Part shown: piece after piece, positions 28,204-39,192 of the stretch | Numbering within the stretch: position 1 is the stretch's first letter | Layout: the number at the start of each line of letters is the position of its first letter | NCBI RefSeq assembly: GCF_030373225.1 | Contig: NZ_JAUCZG010000024.1 | Span: 1 to 64,000, forward strand | Direction of reading: 5' to 3' | Source: Hydrogenophaga sp. | GTDB taxonomy: Bacteria > Pseudomonadota > Gammaproteobacteria > Burkholderiales > Burkholderiaceae_C | DNA length: 64,000 nucleotides | Program-made: the position numbers and the translations under genes | Notes under the pieces: generated by a model | Seen by the model: the letters and a program-made list of their open reading frames with translations, nothing else | Databases searched by the model: none | What the model was told of the DNA's origin: nothing

Positions 28204-28673
28204 GACCCGAGGGGCCTCCCCATTGGCGCTGCCTGCCGTTCGATGCCCTGTCCGCACGCACGCTCTACCGCCTGCTCCAATTGCGCAGCCAGGTGTTCGT
28301 GGTGGAGCAGAACTGCGTGTTTCAGGACATGGACGGTGCAGACGCCTGGTGCCTGCATGTGCTCGCCGAGATTCACCAGGCCGAAGGCATCGAGCTGATG
28401 GCTTATGCCAGGCTGGCGCCCGCGGGCCTGAAGTACGCCGAAGCCAGCATCGGGCGGGTCGTGACGAGCCCGGCCACGCGCGGCAGCGGCATCGGCCATG
28501 CACTGATCCGCCAGTCGGTGCAGATGCTGCACGGCTTGTGGGGCGTGCAGCCCATCCGCATCGGTGCCCAGGCGCATCTGCAGGCGTTTTATGGTCAGCA
28601 CGGCTTTCAGCCCGCGGGCCCGATCTATCTCGAGGACGGGATCGACCACATCGAGATGGTCCGAACCGCCTGA
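28200..28673 (+). CDS. GNAT family N-acetyltransferase (ElaA-like)
   Basis: A 157-residue acetyltransferase. It opens HWRCLPFDALSARTLYRLLQLRSQVFVVEQNC, typical of ElaA, and shows the acetyl-CoA site as IGRVVTSPATRGSGIGHALIRQSV with HLQAFYGQHGFQPAGPIYLEDGIDHIEMV at the end. I place the start at TTG 28200, which overlaps the GST stop (TTGA) and has CGGGAAG upstream; no ATG lies early enough to include the conserved N-terminus. The substrate is unknown. It is cotranscribed with the GST gene by overlap. Confidence 0.8.
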   Translation: MRPEGPPHWRCLPFDALSARTLYRLLQLRSQVFVVEQNCVFQDMDGADAWCLHVLAEIHQAEGIELMAYARLAPAGLKYAEASIGRVVTSPATRGSGIGHALIRQSVQMLHGLWGVQPIRIGAQAHLQAFYGQHGFQPAGPIYLEDGIDHIEMVRTA

Positions 28674-28699
28674 GCTTCTTTCAACCACAGGAGACCCCC

Positions 28700-29605
28700 A
28701 TGATTCAGGATTTCAAAGGCAAGACCGCCGTGCTCACCGGTGCCGGCTCGGGCTTCGGCCTGGAGTGCGCGCGCATCGGCGCAAGACTCGGCATGAACCT
28801 CGTGCTGGTCGACGTTCAGCAGGACGCGCTGGACGCCGCCACCGCCGAGATCGGGGCCACCGGCGTGCGGGTGCTGTCGCGCAAGGTCGATGTGTCCAGC
28901 ACCGATCAGATGGAGGCGCTGGCCGCCGAGGTGCAGCAGACCTTCGGCGCCCCGCACTTCGTGTTCAACAACGCGGGCGTGGGCTCGGGCGGCCTGATCT
29001 GGGAGAACTCGGTGAAGGACTGGGAGTGGGTGCTGGGCGTGAACCTGTGGGGCGTGGTGCACGGCGTGCGCCTGTTCACGCCCATGATGCTGGAGGCCGC
29101 CAGGGCCGACCCCGCCTGGCGCGGCCACATCGTCAACACCGCCAGCATGGCCGGCCTGCTGACACCGCCGAACATGGGCATCTACAACGTGAGCAAGCAC
29201 GCGGTGGTGAGCCTCACCGAGACGCTCTACCAGGACCTGAAGCTGGTGAGCGACCAGCTCAGCGCCAGCGTGCTGTGCCCGTACTTCGTGCCCACCGGCA
29301 TCAGCCAGAGCCACCGCAACAAACCGGCGGCACTGGCCGACGAGACGGCCACGCAGAGCCAGCTGATCGGCCAGGCCATGAGCGACAAGGCCGTGAGTTC
29401 GGGCAAGGTCACCGCGGCCCAGGTGGCGCAGCTGGTGTTCGACGCCATTTCGGCCGACCGCTTCTACATCTTCAGCCACCCCAAGGCGCTGGGCAACGTG
29501 CGTGCGCGCATGGAGGGCATCGTGAACCAGACCAACCCGGCCGACCCGTTCCATGAGCGGCCCGAGATCGGTGTGGGCTTGCGCGCAGCGCTGCGCAAAG
29601 CCTGA
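28700..29605 (+). CDS. SDR family NAD(P)-dependent oxidoreductase
   Basis: A 301-residue short-chain dehydrogenase with cofactor motif LTGAGSGFGLECARIGARLG near residue 12, VFNNAGVGSGG near 88, catalytic Ser in NTASMAG and the YNVSK Tyr/Lys pair. The long C-terminus (PFHERPEIGVGLRAAL) is usual for a subgroup found next to acyl-CoA genes. CAGGAGA precedes the ATG. It is the last gene of the catabolic island before the disrupted antiporter on the other strand. It likely oxidises a hydroxy or reduces a keto intermediate. Confidence 0.88.
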   Translation: MIQDFKGKTAVLTGAGSGFGLECARIGARLGMNLVLVDVQQDALDAATAEIGATGVRVLSRKVDVSSTDQMEALAAEVQQTFGAPHFVFNNAGVGSGGLIWENSVKDWEWVLGVNLWGVVHGVRLFTPMMLEAARADPAWRGHIVNTASMAGLLTPPNMGIYNVSKHAVVSLTETLYQDLKLVSDQLSASVLCPYFVPTGISQSHRNKPAALADETATQSQLIGQAMSDKAVSSGKVTAAQVAQLVFDAISADRFYIFSHPKALGNVRARMEGIVNQTNPADPFHERPEIGVGLRAALRKA

Positions 29606-29639
29606 CACGGCGAGCACGCGCCAGGCCGGTGGGGACCCG

Positions 29640-30389
29640 TCAGGCGGGGTCTTGCGCCGCTGCCTGGGCGCCGGCCTTTTTCACCTGGTTGCCCAGCACC
29701 AGCGCTCGCCCGGCAAAACGGCCGCCGGCGGCTTCCAGGTCCATGCGCTCGGCGTCGCGCCGGCGCAGGTGTTCCATGACCTCGTCGGCCTCTTCGTCGG
29801 CCGCGCCGAGGGCCAACAAGGCCTGGCGCCCCATGCTCATGGCCGACTCGAAGGTCTCGCGCACGAGAAAGCCCACGTCGGCCCGGCGCAGCTCGAGCAC
29901 GTGTTCCCGGTCGAAGGCGCGCACCAGCAGATGCGCTTGCGGAAATTCGGTTTTCGCGAGTTCGGCGATGCGGGTGGCCGCCACCTTGTTGTCCAGGCAG
30001 ACCAGGATCGCATCGGCCGAGTGCGCGCCGGCGGCGTGCAGCACATCGGCGCGGCAGCCGTCGCCGTAGTACACCTTGAATCCATAGGCTTCTGCGTCAC
30101 GGATCATCTGCACGTTGTTGTCGATGATGGTGATGCTCGCGCCGCGTGCGATCACGCCCTGGCTGGCGATCTGGCCAAAACGGCCGAAGCCGATCACCAG
30201 CACGCTGGCGGCCTGGCCGTTGACCGCCTCGATGCCCTCCATCGACACACCGGGCTTTGTCGCCAGACGCCGGTGCACCAGCACCACCAGCGGCGTGAGC
30301 GCCATCGACAGCACCACGATCGCGGTCATGTTGGCATTGACCACCGGGTCGATCACCCGCGCGCCGAGGGCGGCTGCGAACAGCACAAA
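29640..30389 (-). pseudogene. KefB-type antiporter, 3' half, separated by IS insertion
   Basis: Continuation of the gene whose 5' half is at 31562-32603. It encodes the last membrane helices (FVLFAAALGARVIDPVVNANM then TAIVVLSMALTPLVVLVHRR), an RCK/TrkA-N NAD-binding domain (ASVLVIGFGRFGQIASQGVIARG) with the acidic IIDNN end of the nucleotide fold, and a C-terminal tail. Removing the IS and one copy of the CAAA duplication restores GGEFAFVLFAAA in frame, a segment typical of KefB/KefC, with no other lesion. Without its own start codon this half is unlikely to be translated. The intact protein would have been a glutathione-gated or proton-coupled potassium efflux system. Confidence 0.85.
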
Positions 30390-31561
30390 GGCTACGCTGA
30401 ACAAGTCGAGAGGTGGCGCGAGGTTTGCATGTATCGAGGCACCTGATACACGAAGGTGAAGATGAAGCAACAGACCCTGGCGATGGCAGCCGATCAAGGT
30501 GATGGCTACGAGCAGTACCGCAAGCTGACCAAGCGGGACGCATTCCTGGCGACGATGGAGCAGATCGTTCCTTGGCAGGAACTGTGCTCGGTCATCGAGC
30601 CCCACTACCCCAAGGCCGGTAACGGGCGCCCACCGATCGGGTTGGAACGCATGCTGCGGATGTACTTCGTGCAGCACTGGTTCAACCTGGCTGATGAGGC
30701 CTGCGAGGAGGCTCTGCTCGACAGCACGGCGCTGCGCCGCTTTGTAGGCATCGATCTGGGGCGTGAACGTGTGCCTGACGGGACCACGCTGCTGAAGTTT
30801 CGCCGCCTGCTGGAGAAGCACAAGTTGGGCGAGGCCTTGTTTGCCAAGGTGGGTGAGGTACTGCAGGCGCGGGGCATGAAGGTGGGCACCGGCACCATCG
30901 TGGACGCCACCATCATCGGCGCACCCAGCTCGACCAAGAACGCCGACAAGCAGCGCGACCCCGAGATGCACCAGACCCGCAAAGGTCAGCAGTGGTACTT
31001 CGGCATGAAGATGCACATCGGCGTGGACAGCCGCACCGGACTGGCGCACAGCGCTGTGGTGACGGCGGCCAACGTGCATGACAAACACCCGCTGCCCGAG
31101 CTTCTGCACGGTAACGAACAGCGTGTGTACGGCGACAGCGCCTACGCCAGTCAGAGGGCGTTGATCGAATCGAAGGCGCCACGGGCCAAGGACTTCACGA
31201 ACCAGCGCGTGCGCAGGGGTGGCGAGATCGACGAGGCCGCGCGCTCGAGGAATCACAACAAGTCCAAGATCCGCGCCCGGGTCGAACACGTCTTCGCCGT
31301 GGTCAAACGGCTCTGGGGCTTTGCCAAAGTGCGCTACCGAGGCCTTGCCAAGAACGCCACACGCTCGTTCGTGGTGCTGGGTCTGGCCAACATCTACCTG
31401 GCGCGAAAGCGTTTCGCGGCATGAGTGCGCCTGTTGCACGCCAGAAGCGTGCGCGCGAGGGCTGTATGGCCCAGGAACGCGGTCAAATCACGCCACTTAC
31501 CCGCGCCAGCGGACCCCTTGCGCAGCGGGCCACTCAATTCGGCTACTTGTTCAGCGCAGCC
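30390..31561 (+). mobile_element. IS5-family-like insertion sequence, 1172 bp, intact
   Basis: Terminal inverted repeats match over 17 bases with one difference (left GGCTACGCTGAACAAGT, right end reading inward GGCTGCGCTGAACAAGT). The flanking 4-bp direct duplication CAAA is at 30386-30389 and 31562-31565. One transposase gene occupies most of the element. About 137 bases between the transposase stop and the right end hold nothing recognisable. Clean ends and an intact frame suggest a recent insertion. Confidence 0.93.
30462..31424 (+). CDS. IS5-family-like transposase (DDE)
   Basis: A 320-residue DDE transposase. The N-terminal DUF772-type part shows RPPIGLERMLRMYFVQHWFNLADEACEEALLDSTALRRFVGIDL. 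The catalytic residues are the Asp in GTIVDATIIGAP, the Asp in RVYGDSAYAS and the Glu in RARVEHVFAVVKRLWGF. The ATG at 30462 has GAAGG upstream; a GTG two codons earlier is an alternative. The frame is unbroken, so the enzyme is probably functional. It reads opposite to the host antiporter gene. Confidence 0.93.
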   Translation: MKQQTLAMAADQGDGYEQYRKLTKRDAFLATMEQIVPWQELCSVIEPHYPKAGNGRPPIGLERMLRMYFVQHWFNLADEACEEALLDSTALRRFVGIDLGRERVPDGTTLLKFRRLLEKHKLGEALFAKVGEVLQARGMKVGTGTIVDATIIGAPSSTKNADKQRDPEMHQTRKGQQWYFGMKMHIGVDSRTGLAHSAVVTAANVHDKHPLPELLHGNEQRVYGDSAYASQRALIESKAPRAKDFTNQRVRRGGEIDEAARSRNHNKSKIRARVEHVFAVVKRLWGFAKVRYRGLAKNATRSFVVLGLANIYLARKRFAA

Positions 31562-32603
31562 CAAAGGCGAATTCACCGCCCTGAGCCATGAGCACCGCAC
31601 GGTCCAGCGCGTCGGCGTGGGAACTCTTCGCAAAGCGCGCCACAGCGTAGATGCACAGCGCCTTGACCACCATCATGGCCAGCACGTCGGCCACGATCAG
31701 CGGCCAGTTGGCCGCCACGGCGGCCATGTCGAGCGACATGCCCACGCTCAGGAAAAACAGGCCGAGCAGCAAACCCCGGAACGGCTCGATGTCGGCTTCG
31801 AGCTGGTGGCGGAAGGTGGATTCGGACAGCAGCACGCCAGCCAGGAACGCCCCCATGGCCATGGAGAGTCCGCCCACCTGCATGAGCAGCGCCGCGCCCA
31901 GCACCACCAGCAGGGCGGCCGCGGTCATGACCTCGCGCGCCCGGGCCTCGGCCAGGATGCGAAACAGCGGGTTGAGCAGCCAGACGCCGGCGGCCACCAG
32001 CGCCACCAGCGAGCCCAGTGCCAGGCCGATCGTGGCCCAGCGCGAGGAGGTGGCCGCCACCGGCCCGGCCAGATCCGCCGGCGCCATGAAGACGATCACG
32101 GCCAGCAGCGGCACGATCAGCAGGTCCTCGAACAGCAGGATGGCCACGATCTTCTGGCCGCGCGGGCGCGCCATGTCGCCGCGTTCGCCCAGCAACTGCA
32201 TCACCACGGCGGTGGAGGTGAGCACAAAGCCCATGGCGCTGACAAAGGACACCTGCCATGAAAAGCCGAACGCCAGGCCCACGGCGCTCAGCAGCAGGCC
32301 ACACACCACCACCTGCAGGCTGCCCAGGCCGAAGATGGCCCGGCGCAGGCTCCACAGGTGCGAGGGCTGCATCTCCAGGCCGATGACGAACAGGTACATC
32401 ACCACGCCGAGCTCGGCCGTGTGCAGGATGGTGGCCGGGTCGTTGATGAGGGCCAGGCCGAACGGCCCGATGGCCAGCCCGGCCGCCAGGTAACCGAGCA
32501 CCGAGCCCAGGCCCAGGCGCTTGAACAGGGGCACGGCGATCACCGCTGCGCCCAGCAGGGTCACGACTTTGAGCAGGTCGCCTGCGCTGCCTTCGACGGC
32601 CAT
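31551..32603 (-). pseudogene. KefB-type antiporter, 5' half, truncated by IS insertion
   Basis: It encodes the first 347 or so residues of a CPA2 monovalent cation:proton antiporter: LLGAAVIAVPLFKRLGLGSVLGYLAAGLAIGPFGL, the ELGVVMYLFVIGLEM segment, LTSTAVVMQLLGERGD, ILLFEDLLIVPLL and MAMGAFLAGVLLSES, ending in VLMAQGGEFAF. The reading then enters the IS right end and stops after three foreign residues. The last helices and the cytoplasmic NAD-binding domain are on the other side of the element (29640-30389). A truncated membrane domain might still be made but would lack gating. A second, intact CPA2 antiporter is present at 55304-56971. Confidence 0.87.
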
Positions 32604-32749
32604 GGGTGGACTCCGGGTGGGGGATCGACAGAAGGCGGCATTGTGACGCAGGTCCGCGTCCGGCGCAGCGTGGCCGCGCGGCTGCGGGCCTGTGGCACAC
32701 TGCGCAGCTTTTTGGCCCCTCGCGGCCAGGGCTCCAGAGACACCACAGC

Positions 32750-35152
<2,403 letters not shown>

Positions 35153-35301
35153 AAAAGGGCGGGAAAAGCGGGTCAAAAGCACGCGGCTCGGGGTGGGCAC
35201 GCAGGCTCAAGTTGGTGGCGTTCTGGCCGATACAGAAAGGAACACGCGGTCTTGAGCGCAGGCTGCGTCCGACGACCCATGCTTCCAACGGACTTCACCC
35301 C

Positions 35302-36129
35302 ATGCAACTCGAAGCCCTGCTGAACTTCCCCCGTGCGCTGCCCGCCATGTCGCGCACCGTGTCCGACCTGCTGGCCGAGATGAACAAGGACGACCCGAGT
35401 CCCAAGCGGGTGTCCGACCTGATCTCGCAGGACCCGTCGCTCACGACCCGCGTGCTGCGCCTGTCCAATTCGGCCTTCTTCCGTGTCAGCCGCAAGATCG
35501 GCAGCGCCGACGAAGCGGTGGCCATGCTGGGCATGACCCATGTGCGTTCGCTGGTGATGGCCGCGGCCCTGGGCTCGAGTTTCAAGAACGTGCCCGGCGT
35601 GAACCTGCCGCAGTTCTGGCGCTACAGCCTGCGCGTGGCCGACATTTCGAAGTCGCTGGCCGGCGTGCTGCGCCAGAACGAAAGCAACGCCTTCACCGCC
35701 GGCCTGATCCATGCCATCGGCGACCTGATCATGCACATCGCCATGCCCGACCTGATCGCACCGCTGGACATGGGCACGCCGCCCCTGGACCTGCAGCGAG
35801 CCCAGGCCGAGATGTCGGTCTTTGGCTACACCTACGCCCAGGTGGGCGCCGGCATGGCTGAAAAGTGGCAGTTCCCGACCCACATCGTCTCGGCGCTGAA
35901 CAACCAGATCAGCCCGTTTGAAGGTGAAGCCTACGACCCGCTGGGTGGGGTGCTGCACATCGCGTCGTGGCGCGCGCGGGCCGAAGAGATACAGCTCGAC
36001 GAGAACGGCCTGGTGGCGACCTTTCCCGACCTGGTGGGCCTGTCGCTCGGGCTCGATCTGGACAGTGTGCTGGGCAAAGACCCCTCGGAGTGGTCATTCA
36101 GCCAGGCCCTGGGCGCCTTCATTGACTGA
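35302..36129 (+). CDS. HDOD domain protein (first of a tandem pair)
   Basis: A 275-residue HDOD-family signalling protein. It contains VSDLISQDPSLTTRVLRLSNSAFFRVSRKIGSADEAVAMLGMTHVRSLVMAAALG, then QFWRYSLRVADISKSLAGVL and AGLIHAIGDLIMHIAMPD, where HDOD proteins keep the HD-like fold but lack the full metal site. Such proteins act in stress, motility or c-di-GMP-linked signalling without known catalysis. The next gene is a clear paralogue. The start at 35302 is the first ATG that yields the family N-terminus; only a weak ACGGA lies upstream. Confidence 0.87.
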   Translation: MQLEALLNFPRALPAMSRTVSDLLAEMNKDDPSPKRVSDLISQDPSLTTRVLRLSNSAFFRVSRKIGSADEAVAMLGMTHVRSLVMAAALGSSFKNVPGVNLPQFWRYSLRVADISKSLAGVLRQNESNAFTAGLIHAIGDLIMHIAMPDLIAPLDMGTPPLDLQRAQAEMSVFGYTYAQVGAGMAEKWQFPTHIVSALNNQISPFEGEAYDPLGGVLHIASWRARAEEIQLDENGLVATFPDLVGLSLGLDLDSVLGKDPSEWSFSQALGAFID

Positions 36130-36213
36130 AAAAGACCTCAAGTGTGGCGATTTTCAGGCGATAAAAATCACAGCAAACCCCATTCGGGTGGGCAAACCAG
36201 GCGGGAGAAAGAC

Positions 36214-37053
36214 ATGCAACTCGACAAGCTACTCAAACGGCCCGATGCGCTGCCGTCGGCTCCCAAGGTGGTGCGCAAACTGATCGAGACCTTCGACCAG
36301 GAAGATGTCGACGCCATGCTCGCGGCGTCCTACATCGAGGACGACCCGGTGCTCACCGCCAAGCTGCTCAAGACCGCCAACTCCGCCTTCTTCGGTTTGC
36401 ACCGATCGGTCTCCAGCGCCCGCGAAGCGATCCAGGTGCTGGGCCTGATCAAGGTTCGTGCGCTGGTCATTGCCGCGTCGCTCGGCGAAGGTTTTCATGC
36501 CGTGGGTGGCGTCAACCTCAACCAGTTCTGGCGCTACAGCCTCAACACCGCCAACCTCTCGCGCTACATCGCGCTGCCGATCCGCATCGACGAGAACACC
36601 GCGTTCACCGCCGGCCTCATCCACGGCATCGGCGAACTCGTGATGCACGTGGGCATGCCCGAGGCCATGATCGATCTGGACCGCAGCGTGCCCATGCTCG
36701 ACCTCAAGCGCGCCACCGCCGAACGTGGCCTGTTCGGTTACAGCTACGCCGAGGTGGGCGCCGCGCTGGCACGCGAATGGAATTTCCCCCGCCGCATGAT
36801 CAACGCCATCGAACACCAGACGGCGCCGTTCGAAAACGAGGTCTACGAGCCGATCGCCGGTGTGATCCACATCGGCTCGTGGCGCGCACGCGCCGAGGAA
36901 CAGGCCATGCGCTCCGAACTGTTGATCAACACCTATCCCGATCCGGTGGGTCTGGTGCTGGGCATCGACCCCGACACGGTGGTGGCAGAAGAGATCCCCT
37001 CGATCTCGCGCCACACCGAAATCACCGAAGCCGAAGAAGCTTCCGGCCACTGA
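36214..37053 (+). CDS. HDOD domain protein (second of a tandem pair)
   Basis: A 279-residue paralogue of the preceding protein, aligning along its whole length: LAASYIEDDPVLTAKLLKTANSAFFGLHRSVSSAREAIQVLGLIKVRALVIAASLGEGF, NQFWRYSLNTANLSRYIAL, AGLIHGIGELVMHVGMPEAM and FGYSYAEVGAALAREWNFPRRMINAIEHQ. The C-terminal tail is acidic (EITEAEEASGH) and differs from its neighbour. GCGGGAGA precedes the ATG. The pair probably arose by tandem duplication and may act on the same signalling process. Confidence 0.87.
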   Translation: MQLDKLLKRPDALPSAPKVVRKLIETFDQEDVDAMLAASYIEDDPVLTAKLLKTANSAFFGLHRSVSSAREAIQVLGLIKVRALVIAASLGEGFHAVGGVNLNQFWRYSLNTANLSRYIALPIRIDENTAFTAGLIHGIGELVMHVGMPEAMIDLDRSVPMLDLKRATAERGLFGYSYAEVGAALAREWNFPRRMINAIEHQTAPFENEVYEPIAGVIHIGSWRARAEEQAMRSELLINTYPDPVGLVLGIDPDTVVAEEIPSISRHTEITEAEEASGH

Positions 37054-37092
37054 GGCAGGGCGACACTGCGGGCTGCGTGACAATCGCAGCCC

Positions 37093-38166
37093 ATGCAAGC
37101 CCTTCGCCTCCATGCGGGTCCACGCGCCCGCCAGCACATCGAACAACACGGTCTGCGTCCCCACGACGTGGGCGTGATCCCGGGCGCCGCCGGTGGCCCG
37201 AAAGGCCTGATCCTCGGTCCCCTGGACCGTTTCCTGTTCGGCCAGTGGCTGCCGCAAAGCCGGCAGCCGGTGCACCTCGTGGGTGCCTCGATCGGCGCTT
37301 GGCGCATGGCCACCGCCTGCCTGGACGCACCGGTGGCCGCTTTCGAGCGGCTGCAGCGTGACTACATCGCGCAGCACTACGCCCTGCCACCGGGGCAGAA
37401 ACGCCCGACACCCGACCAGGTCAGCGAGCAGTTCGGCAACAACCTGAAAAGCTTCTACGGCGGTCGCATCCCCGAGGTGCTCAACCACCCACGCTACCGG
37501 CTGCACATCGTCACCTCGCGCGGGCGGCACCTGCTCGGTCGCGAAGGCCGCTGGCGCACGCCGCTGGGTTACCTGGGCGCCTTCGCGTCCAACGCGCTGC
37601 ACCGCAAGGCGCTGGGCGCCTGGCTGGAACGGGTGGTGTTCTCCAGCGGCGGTGCGCTGCCGTTCGACGCCCACGATTTCCGGACCCGGCAGGTGCCGCT
37701 CAACGAGGCCAACTTCATGGAGGCGCTGCAGGCCAGCTGCTCCATTCCGTTCGTGCTGCGCCCGGTGCACGGCATTGCCGGCGCGCCTCCCGGCGCCTAC
37801 TGGGACGGCGGCATCACCGATTACCACCTGCACCTGCGCTACCAGCCGCCGGCAGCATCTCCGATCGTGCTGTACCCGCACTTCCAGCCATCGGTCGTGC
37901 CCGGCTGGCTCGACAAGGCCTGGAAGGGCCGGCACCGCAGCAGTCCGGCGCTCGACAGCATGCTGCTGCTCTCGCCCGATCCGGCCTGGGTGAAAACCTT
38001 GCCCGATGCCAAGCTGCCCGACCGCCAGGACTTCACCCGCTACGGCCCCGACCTCGCCGGCCGAATGAAGGCCTGGAATGCCGCCACCTCGGCCAGCGAG
38101 CAGCTGGCCGAGGAGTTTGCCCAGTGGCTGCAGCGGCCCGACCCGGCCCGGCTGCTGCCGCTGTGA
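37093..38166 (+). CDS. Patatin-like phospholipase family protein
   Basis: A 357-residue protein with patatin-type catalytic elements: an oxyanion segment PGAAGGPKG near residue 36, the nucleophile elbow LVGASIGAW (GxSxG) near residue 62 and the dyad Asp in YWDGGITDY near residue 238. There is no signal peptide. It likely hydrolyses acyl-glycerol or phospholipid esters, though substrate and location are unknown. It starts 39 bases after the HDOD gene and its stop is 30 bases from trhO. No strong ribosome site is visible. Confidence 0.8.
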   Translation: MQALRLHAGPRARQHIEQHGLRPHDVGVIPGAAGGPKGLILGPLDRFLFGQWLPQSRQPVHLVGASIGAWRMATACLDAPVAAFERLQRDYIAQHYALPPGQKRPTPDQVSEQFGNNLKSFYGGRIPEVLNHPRYRLHIVTSRGRHLLGREGRWRTPLGYLGAFASNALHRKALGAWLERVVFSSGGALPFDAHDFRTRQVPLNEANFMEALQASCSIPFVLRPVHGIAGAPPGAYWDGGITDYHLHLRYQPPAASPIVLYPHFQPSVVPGWLDKAWKGRHRSSPALDSMLLLSPDPAWVKTLPDAKLPDRQDFTRYGPDLAGRMKAWNAATSASEQLAEEFAQWLQRPDPARLLPL

Positions 38167-38196
38167 CGCGGCGGGGCGCAGGGGGATAATTGCCCC

Positions 38197-39168
38197 ATGT
38201 CCGCCGAGCCACACCCCCACCGTTATCTCACCGCTGCGCTCTACCAGTTCGTCGACCTGCCCGACTTCGCCGAGCTGCGCGAGCCCCTGCAGGATTGCTG
38301 CGAAACACATGGGGTGAAGGGCACGCTGCTGCTCGCCAGCGAAGGCATCAACGGCACCATCGCCGGGCCCGAGGCGGGCGTGCGGGCCGTGCTGGCCCAC
38401 CTGAGGGCCGATGCGCGCCTGGCCCGGCTGCCGCACAAGGAGTCCTGGAGCGAGCATCCGCCGTTCCACCGCATGAAGGTGCGCCTGAAGAAGGAGATCG
38501 TGACCCTTCGTGTGCCCGGGCTGGATCCGAACAAGACCGTGGGCCAGTACGTGAAACCGCAGGACTGGAACGCCCTGCTGGCCGACCCCGACGTGCTCGT
38601 GATCGACACCCGCAACGACTACGAGGTGGCCATCGGCACCTTCGCCGGCGCGCTCAATCCGGACATCAAGACCTTCACCGAGCTGCCCGCCTGGCTCGAC
38701 GCACAAAGCCGCCTGCAAGGCGACAAGAAGCCGCGCGTGGCGATGTTCTGCACCGGCGGCATCCGCTGCGAGAAGTCCACCGCGCTCATGAAGATGCGCG
38801 GTTTCGACGAGGTCTATCACCTGGAAGGCGGCATCCTCAAGTACCTCGAAGAGATCCCGCCCGAGCAGAGCACGTGGCAGGGCGAGTGTTTCGTGTTCGA
38901 CGAGCGCGTGAGCGTGGGGCACGGTCTGCAGCCCGGGCCGCACGAACTCTGCCGCTCATGCCGCTGGCCCCTGGGGGCGGCCGAGAAGGCGTCGCCCTTG
39001 TACATCAAGGGTGTGAGCTGCCCGCATTGCCACGACCAGCGCAGTGCCGAAGACAAGGCGCATCTGGCCGAGCGCCAGCGCCAGGTCGAACTGGCCGAAT
39101 CGCGCGGTCAGGTGCACGTGGGCGCGCGCCAGCGCCGTGCGGCCGACAGCCCGCACGATCCGGCCTGA
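38197..39168 (+). CDS. trhO: tRNA uridine-5-oxyacetic/hydroxylation enzyme TrhO (rhodanese-like, UPF0176)
   Basis: A 323-residue rhodanese-domain protein of the YceA/TrhO family, which hydroxylates tRNA uridine-34. The N-domain shows [21 protein letters not shown] and [18 protein letters not shown]. The rhodanese domain follows ([34 protein letters not shown]) with the catalytic loop [20 protein letters not shown] near residue 190. The C-terminus carries a Cys-rich motif, [10 protein letters not shown] then CPHCHDQ. GATAATTG, 6-13 bases before the ATG, may be a -10 with a nearly leaderless transcript. Confidence 0.9.
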   Translation: MSAEPHPHRYLTAALYQFVDLPDFAELREPLQDCCETHGVKGTLLLASEGINGTIAGPEAGVRAVLAHLRADARLARLPHKESWSEHPPFHRMKVRLKKEIVTLRVPGLDPNKTVGQYVKPQDWNALLADPDVLVIDTRNDYEVAIGTFAGALNPDIKTFTELPAWLDAQSRLQGDKKPRVAMFCTGGIRCEKSTALMKMRGFDEVYHLEGGILKYLEEIPPEQSTWQGECFVFDERVSVGHGLQPGPHELCRSCRWPLGAAEKASPLYIKGVSCPHCHDQRSAEDKAHLAERQRQVELAESRGQVHVGARQRRAADSPHDPA

Positions 39169-39192
39169 GCGCGACCCGGCGGGGCGCCGGTG

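Noticed and set aside
29640..31439. Continuous 599-residue minus-strand frame through the IS and the antiporter 3' half
   Set aside because: The upstream 350 residues are antisense to the transposase and meaningless; only the part below 30389 is homologous to KefB.
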